NCBI GenBank assembly: GCA_032690845.1 | Contig: CM064430.1 | Coordinates: 2,466,949-2,530,948, forward strand | Source of the DNA: Eleusine coracana subsp. coracana | Taxonomy: Eukaryota; Streptophyta; Magnoliopsida; Poales; Poaceae | DNA length: 64,000 nucleotides | Direction of reading: 5' to 3' | In this document: piece by piece, positions 57,415 through 64,000 of the stretch | How positions within the stretch are numbered: position 1 is the stretch's first letter | How the letters are laid out: every line of letters begins with the position of its first letter | Made by a program: the position numbers and the translations under genes | Notes under the pieces: generated by a model | The model's input: only the letters and a program-made list of their open reading frames with translations | Told to the model about the DNA's origin: nothing | Database searches by the model: none

Positions 57415-59640
57415 GTTTTCGTTTGGGTAGTAGCTGTAGACTTTCTATCTTGTTTCCTGCAGGCCTTTCTTGTATAATTTACATATCTTCGATAAAAGTG
57501 GTAGTCCAATTAATAAAGTACTACTGTACTCCATTATTACTAAGGCTTAGTACAACTAAATATTTATGTTCTGGAAACAGTTCAATACCATTAATTATTC
57601 TGAAACAATGATTTATCTAGGATAGAGAGAGCAAACTAGAAAAATTACATTTTGGTTTCGTATTAGCTATAAACTTTATTTGTATCTTGTTCCCAGGACC
57701 CTTTCTTGTATAATTTTCACATTTTTGGATAAAAATGGCAGTACAATAAGTACTACTAAATTATTATTCAGTACAATTTCCATATTTTTTTGGATAAAAG
57801 TAGCAGTGCAATAAAGTACTACTAAATTATTAGTATGGCATACAGCCAAATATTTGTGTACCGTGGAGACAGTCCAATATTGTTAATTTTCCAAACTACA
57901 ATTAACTTATGGAGAGACCAAGAAAGATTGGTCTCTTCTTCAAAATTTTCCAACCTTCACATTGCTAGTCGAGAATCATTTGGTCGGTAATCTAAAATGA
58001 GCATCTTGTTCGGCTTGAAAGTGCAAGAGGCCGAAGCAAAAGCAAATTGTTTTTTTTTTTTGCCTTTCGCCTTTCAGTTCTGTGACATTGTTAGAAAAAA
58101 AAAGTTTCAATATGGTACATTTTATTCATGCTAAAATGGAGGAAAGAAAAATTAGAAGCGATATATTTTACATCCACTGTTTGTTCTAGCTAGATGCGAG
58201 GGAGAAAATATTGTATCCAATTGCTTCATTGCTTGCATTTTTTTAAGAAGGGACATCGTTGGCTAGATGCAGCCATGTGCGTAAAATTAAACAAAACCTT
58301 TTCCGTTCACTCCAACAGTAAAATAGTGCATCCAATTCCGATTAAGACAAACAAGGAGCAACGATCCAATCCGAAGAACTGAACATTTTCATATTTATGA
58401 ATAAAACTGATAGTATAATAAAGTACTACTAAATTATTACTCTCTTGTATAATTTTCATAGGTTTTCGATAAAAGTGGTAGTATAATAAAGTACTACTAA
58501 ATTTCTACTATGGTATACACAGCTAAATAGTTGTGTACTGTGGAAACAATCCAATATCGCTAATTATTCTGAAGTACAATAAACTTAGAGGAAAGACCAA
58601 GGAAGATTGGCTCTTCTCTAAAGTTTCCAATGCAATCACCATTGCTAGCAAGAATCATTTGTCGGTTGTGTAGTATGAGCATCTTGCTCGGCTTGAAATT
58701 GTAAGAGAGGCCGAATGTTTCAATATGGCACATTATATTCGAGCTAAAACCGAGGAAAAGAAACATTAAAAGCAATATATGGATATCCTAGAGACTTTAT
58801 AATTGCAACTGTTGTTTGTCCTAGATGCGCGGGAGAAAATAGAGCATCCAATCGTCACATTTTTTGCATATCACTGGCTAGTTGTAACACTACGTGTAAA
58901 ATTAAACACACAAAATTTTTCCGTTCACTCCAACAGTAAAATCACACGACAAGACCGGATCTCGATTCAGACAGACAAGGAGCAATGATCCAAAACGAAG
59001 AACATAACATTTTTCATATATTTTTTTTCTGATAAAAGTGTTAGTATAATAAATTGCTACTAAATTATGACTATGGCATACAACTAAATATTCATGTACC
59101 GTGAAAACAATCCAACATGTTGGTTGGCTTGAAAGTGTAAGAGACGCGGAAGCAAGAGCATATTTGTTTGCCTTTACATTTATACTCATATTAGTTCTAG
59201 GCTTTCAAAAAAAAAAAAAAACTTCTGCTACACTATGTAAAGAAGGCAAAAAAAAAGTTACTTAATTAGTAACGTTTTTAAAGAGAAAATGTTCTAGCTA
59301 GTTCTATGACTATTGACACAATTAAAAATGCTTCAATATGACAAATTTTATTCGTGCTAAAACTGAGTAAAGAAATGCTAGAAGCAATATACAGATATCC
59401 AAGGCTTTATTACAACCACTGTTTGTGCTAGATGTGAGGGAGAAAATAGCGCGTCCAGTTGGCTGTTCGCTTGTACTAGTACGAAAAGAAAACGACATCG
59501 ATTTCTACTAGTTGCAGCCATGCGCGTAAAATTAAACGCACAAAACCTTTCTCCAAGAGTAAAATCACACGACAGGACCGGATCCCGGTTGAGACAGAGA
59601 GAGACGGAGCAAGGCTCCAAACCGAGGAACTGAACAGAAC
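57415..59640 (+). repeat. Direct tandem repeats of about 613 bp at the pseudokinase gene promoter
   Basis: Three degenerate units plus a partial first unit. The landmark TTCAATATG occurs near 58,106, 58,719 and 59,332, a spacing of 613 bp each time. Each unit also has 'gataaaagtg-tagtataata' followed by 'aagtactactaaatt', 'gagggagaaaata', 'gtgtaaaattaaacacacaa', 'ccaacagtaaaatcacac' and 'gacaaggagcaatgatccaa'. The partial unit (57,415-57,650) has the first part only. Unit 3 runs straight into the GC-rich 5' region of the next gene. There is no coding capacity. Confidence 0.85.
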
Positions 59641-60312
59641 ATTCCTCGGTATGAACCTACCAACGGAGTACGAACGGGTAAAACCCCGTCGGCCCCACCC
59701 CACGTCGTTAAAACCAACCAACGAACTAAACGTCCGCCTCTCACCTCCCACAGGCACGCGGGACCCACCTGGCAGTGAGGCACGCCCGCCAGCATTCCAC
59801 GCGCTCATGTCCGGTTCCGCCCCGACCCGAGCCGCCGCCTCCGGGGCGGGCCACGCCACCACCCTCGCGCGGACGAGCCGCTGACGCGTGGGGCCCGCCC
59901 CGCCCCATCCCTCCGGCGCCGGCAGCCGCCCCACCACCAGCCGCAGCCATATGCACGGGCGCATTGACGCGCGGCGGCAGCGGGCAGCGGGGCCCACCTC
60001 CCACCCCCCGCCTCTAGTAGTAGTAGTTTATTCGAGCCACCCCCGCACACGGACCGAGGAGGAGGCGCCCGCCAGTTTCTTTCCTCCCTCCCCTTTCTCT
60101 CTCTTCTCTCTTCTCTCCTGCGCTCGCCGACCTCCCACCCCCCCCCCCACCCCGTCGTGCTTCCTTGCTGCCCGTGGGTTGGTCAACTCCCCCAGGCATT
60201 TCCACAAACACCTCGCGCGCGTCTCGCCCGCACCCAGATGGCCGCGCCGTCGCCGCCGGCCGCGGCCCGCTACTAGGCGTGTCATCCTCGTTCCCCCTCC
60301 CCTACCGCCGCC
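59641..60312 (+). promoter_or_regulatory. Promoter and 5' leader region of the pseudokinase gene
   Basis: Composition changes sharply from AT-rich to GC-rich at about 59,740. GGGGCCCACC (near 59,990) and TGGGGCCCGCC (near 59,889) contain GGCCCA/TGGGCC-type site II motifs, common in grass promoters without a TATA box. Pyrimidine-rich tracts at 60,075-60,120 suit a transcribed leader. No TATA box is evident. Confidence 0.45.
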
Positions 60313-63300
60313 ATGCTCCTCCTCCTCCTCCTCCCGCGGCTGCTGCTGCTCCTAGCCGCGGCGTCGGTCGACGCGCAGCAGCAGCAGCCGCAGCCGCTGG
60401 CGTCGGGGACGGACCTGGCGGGCCTGTACAGCCTGCGCGGGTCGCTGGGCCTGCGCGCCCGGGACTGGCCGGCCCGGTCGGACCCGTGCTCGACCTGGAC
60501 CGGGGTCACCTGCCGCGCGGGCCGCGTCGTGTCGCTCACCGTCGCGGGCCTCCGCCGCACCCGCCGCGCCTCCCTCGCCCCGCGCCTCGCGCTCGACGGC
60601 CTCCGCAACCTCACCGCGCTCCAGCGCTTCAACGCCTCGGGCTTCCCGCTGCCCGGCGAGATCCCCGCCTGGTTCAGCGGCTCCGGGTCCGGCCTCCCGC
60701 CGCCGCTCGCCGTGCTCGACCTCACCTCCGCGGGGGTCAACGGCACCCTCCCCGCCGGGCTCGGCGCATCAAGCAACCTCACGACCATCCTCCTCGCCGG
60801 GAACCGCATCTCCGGCCCGCTCCCCGCGCCGCTGCTCTCGGTCAACGGCATTCGCGTCCTCGACCTCTCCCGCAACAATCTCACCGGCGAGCTCCCCAAC
60901 ATCTCCTCCGCTGCCAACATCTCCGCCGCCGGACCCTCATCATCACTGTTCAACATTTCCGGGAACTCGCTGTACGGCGTGGCCGGCGACGCCGTCAGAG
61001 CGCTGAGCAGACGGTTTCAGGTGGTGGACGTGTCGGGCAACTACTTGGACGGACCATGGACCGGGTCGGCCTCCGATGGAAATGGAACAGTAGTGCTTGC
61101 CACGATGAACTGCTTCTCCGGCGCGCCGCCGCCGGGTCAGCGCGGCCGTGCGGAATGCGAGGAGTTTTACAGGAACCAGGGCGTGAGGCTCGTTGACGCT
61201 CCTGCGCCCTCGCCTTCGCTGCAGCCGTTACCGGTACCGGTGAAGGGGAAGAAGCAGAGGATCTCCAGGAACGTGCTCATCGGAGTCATTGTCGCCGCGG
61301 GAACGTTGATGATCTTGTTTCTGCTCGCGTTGGCGTTCTGTTTGATGGGAAGGAGAAGGAGGAGGGGAAGAGGAAGAGGAGCAGGAAGGGGCATCGAATC
61401 AAATGAGGAAGGCACGCGCTCCGGGCGTAGGAGGGACAGCAGTGTGAACCCGGTGGCGTCGTCGCCGTCATCAATGTCACCGAGAGCGAACGCTGTATCC
61501 AACAAGGCCGCGTCTTCCGTTTCAGACGATGACTTCACCTTTGAGCAGCTCGTTCATGCCACCGGGGGCTTCGGCGATGACAACCTCCTCAAGCACGGCC
61601 ACTCAGGGGACATTTACCATGCCATCTTAGAGACCGGCTCCCACGTTGTTGTGAAGAAGGTTGGCACGAAGAGCGGCAACAAGCACACGGGCGAGCTGGA
61701 CTTCTATAAGCGGTACACGCACGTCAGGATCGTCCCGTTGCTCGGGCACTTCGCCATGGACGACGACGTGTTTCTGGCTTACAAGTACATGCCCAAGGGG
61801 GACTTGACCGGTGCGTTGCACAAGAAGCCTGCTGTGGACACTCAAGATGGCTTGCCCTCGTTGGACTGGATAACTAGGCTCAAGATTGCCACTGGCGTGG
61901 CTGAAGCCATGTGCTTCCTTCATGATGAGTGTAGCCCGCCACTTGTTCACAGGTATGCAGTTCTGTATGGTCCAGGCATCTACTTGTTCCATTTGTTACT
62001 CTGCTTCATATGCTGTTGGTTTGGTTGGTACAACCTTAGTATTCAAAAATTTGGTCCTATATGTTGTCCCGCTTTTTTTAGCATCAACGTTCAGATCGTA
62101 GGACCATATCTTCCTGTCAAGCAACTTGTAGGCAAACTAAGGTGACAATTGTGTTGAAGGTAACAACAACTGCTGTAGGAATAACATAAGTAGTACATAA
62201 CCTTATGAGATAATTTGCAATCTTTAGTTTTATTTGTGGTGGTCCCCCTTCCGGCTTTTATGAAGCAAGAATTTGCATTTCACATAGTTGATGCATTGCT
62301 GACAAAGAAAATAAATTATATGTACTGTTTTTTTTTTTGGTGAATCGATTGCAACCGTTAAGAAATAAAAGTTTCTCAGGCTTGGACTTGGAGACTGAAT
62401 GTAATGAATCCTTGCTAATATTTTTGCATTTTGGTATGATTTGGTACCCCCGGTAATATTTTTGCTAGAGAAATATCTTCTTTTGATTTTTTGGTGGCAA
62501 AGATGGAGAAATGTTTCTTGTATGCGTGTTTTTCTGAATTATGGCACTTTCTTATCATTTAGATCTTCTAACGGTTTCCTTTTTAATTAAGTCTGTAACA
62601 AGTGCATCATTACATTCAGTCTCTATCATAACATTGCATTCACATTTGACAGTTTTATCTTTTATGTTCTATGGATGTCATCAATCATTCCAGGAAACTT
62701 TTTGTGATGTACTTGGACATAACTAGAAGTAATCATGTTTTGCACTACTGCCATGTTTCATTTAATTAATTGTTTCTACCTTGTATCACTTTGACTGGCT
62801 ATTGTTTTTTAGTAGGTGGGCTAAGACCTCAAGTTTTCTAAGTTGATTCATATTGTTCGATGCCTTAATTTTCTCTGAGGTCAATGTTGACATTGGATTC
62901 AACATGTTCTAATCCTTGTTTAATGTAATTATAGAGATATCCAAGCAAGCAGTGTCCTTCTTGATGACAAATTTGAAGTACGACTTGGGAGTATGAGTGA
63001 GATATGTGCTCAGCAAAGTGGTGGAAGCCAGAGTGTCTTCTCTCGGATATTGAGATCATCAAAGTAAGATTACTACTTGGCCATCCTTATCCTTTTGACT
63101 TAACTATACTGATTTAGCAATTTGATGATTTTGCAACTTGTTATGGCTTAGACAGTATTAATCTGACAATAGTGTAAATACACTCCTAATCTGACAAGTA
63201 ATGTTTGACCATGGATGATTCTGCGTAAAGAATAGAATACATTGGTTCATTTGTGTATTGTCTTCATGGGTTCATTTGAATGGTGCTGTGACTGAGATTT

Positions 63301-64000
63301 ACTTGGCAACTAGGAATTGTCAGCCTATTACCAATACGTTGAATAATAAGACAATATGCATTCTGGAGTCGTCCCAATACTAGTAGTTGAATGATAAGGC
63401 ACTATGAATTCTGGAGTTGTTCCAAGGATGCAAACGATTTTTTGCCAGATGGTGCACAAACAAAGAGCACGTCTGTAAACGATTTGGTGATATTGAATTG
63501 CATATCGATTTAGCTTATACTGGTTGCTTGGTGGTGGTTGACACTTGCTAGTTCACTGTACATAGCTCACTGCCTTCAGATTCAGAGTATGATCTTCTTG
63601 TTAGTAGTTGAGCAAACAACAACCTTTATCTGTCCAGAGTAAAACTATTACCTTTCCCTTGAAAGCACCTATGGACCGCTTGTTAACTGACATTGGTTTA
63701 TGGCGCTGTCTTTGGCAGGTCGCTCGAGAAGCACACATCAGGTGCCTACTACTTTCGCACTACTAATTCAAAATTATCATGCTCGTTTGTAATGGGTGAG
63801 CAGTAACCACCATTCCGAAATTCTAATGCCATTCATTCAAATTTCTAAATGGCAGGCCCGCCGGCCACATGCTCCTACGACGTCCACTGCTTCGGCAAGG
63901 TGCTGCTGGAGCTGGTCACCGGCAACTTCAGCATCAGCGGTCCCTCCGCCGCCGCCGCCTCAGACGAGTCGTCGGAGTGGCTGATGACGACGCTGAGCCA
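60313..64000 (+). CDS. LRR receptor-like pseudokinase, At2g16250-type (3' end beyond window)
   Basis: Exons: 60,313-61,952; 62,935-63,063; 63,719-63,741; 63,856 to beyond 64,000. All boundaries keep phase and match the Arabidopsis At2g16250 protein as I recall it. Order: signal peptide (1-22), cysteine-pair cap (DPCSTWTGVTC), a short LRR region (about 75-250), transmembrane helix (about 320-343), basic and Ser-rich juxtamembrane segment, and a kinase-like domain from about residue 405. The ATP-binding lysine remains (Lys448 in VVVKK). The glycine loop is degenerate (HGHSGDIYH), the catalytic loop reads HRDIQASSVLL (Lys and Asn of HRDxKxxN lost), and DFG is replaced by LGS. It is therefore probably catalytically dead and may act as a co-receptor or scaffold at the plasma membrane. 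A 23-nt microexon and a 982-bp first intron are notable. Ligand and partners are unknown. Confidence 0.92.
61953..62934 (+). other. Intron 1 of the pseudokinase gene
   Basis: The GTATGC donor and TTATAG acceptor interrupt the codon for Arg in HRD. The intron is AT-rich and its first 190 bases stay open in the reading frame, so retention would give a protein cut off before the catalytic loop. No other gene is seen in it. Confidence 0.8.
63064..63718 (+). other. Intron 2 of the pseudokinase gene
   Basis: The GTAAGA donor and TTGGCAG acceptor are clear. The intron is AT-rich with no coding signal or recognised repeat. Intron 3 (63,742-63,855) is also plain, with GTGCCT donor and TGGCAG acceptor. 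Confidence 0.75.

Noticed and set aside
57415..59640. CRISPR-like or satellite interpretation of the repeated landmarks
   Set aside because: Units are long (613 bp), degenerate and few, in a plant genome; a tandem segmental duplication fits better.
60165..61196. 343-codon plus-strand ORF overlapping the pseudokinase exon 1
   Set aside because: Different frame, Arg/Pro-rich, no family features; the 60,313 frame carries the signal peptide, LRRs and kinase-like domain.

Overview
The window looks like nuclear DNA of a grass, most likely rice or another Oryza. GC-rich coding exons sit in AT-rich intergenic DNA full of small DNA transposons (a Stowaway-type element and several foldback MITEs), and every recognisable protein is of a plant family. 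From memory, an AAP-family permease beside a BAM-type receptor kinase recalls the OsAAP1 region on the short arm of rice chromosome 7. I could not check that placement.

Layout. Bases 1-4,200 hold a Helitron-like 3' end and a decayed tandem duplication. A DUF1005 gene lies at 5,863-7,344 (minus). Bases 7,500-14,400 are intergenic. An intronless, divergent type I MADS-box gene lies at 14,576-15,757 (plus). Bases 16,600-23,400 are a transposon-rich tract that includes a decayed copy of the end of an amino acid permease gene. A five-exon CCD8-type carotenoid cleavage dioxygenase gene lies at 23,593-25,731 (plus). A six-exon amino acid permease gene (AAP family) lies at 28,897-32,899 (minus). A 16-kb intergenic stretch follows, with an intact tRNA-Thr(AGU) gene at 41,324-41,397. 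A two-exon BAM1-type LRR receptor kinase gene lies at 48,908-52,271 (minus). After 5 kb of intergenic DNA comes an array of about 613-bp direct repeats (57,415-59,640). The array runs into the 5' region of an LRR receptor-like pseudokinase gene (60,313 to beyond the window, plus) that resembles Arabidopsis At2g16250.

These genes are independent transcription units, not a pathway. The likely roles are strigolactone-type apocarotenoid metabolism (CCD8-like), amino acid import (AAP), CLE-peptide perception and meristem signalling (BAM1-like), signalling without phosphotransfer (pseudokinase) and transcription control (MADS). The most unusual parts are the CCD8-like paralogue lying between two copies of the AAP gene's 3' end, with part of its own 5' flank also duplicated; the three-unit repeat array at the pseudokinase promoter; and a pair of near-identical hairpins at 27.7 kb.

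Exon boundaries were set by hand from GT/AG sites, reading phase and remembered homologous proteins. No search or transcript data were available. Repeat boundaries are approximate.
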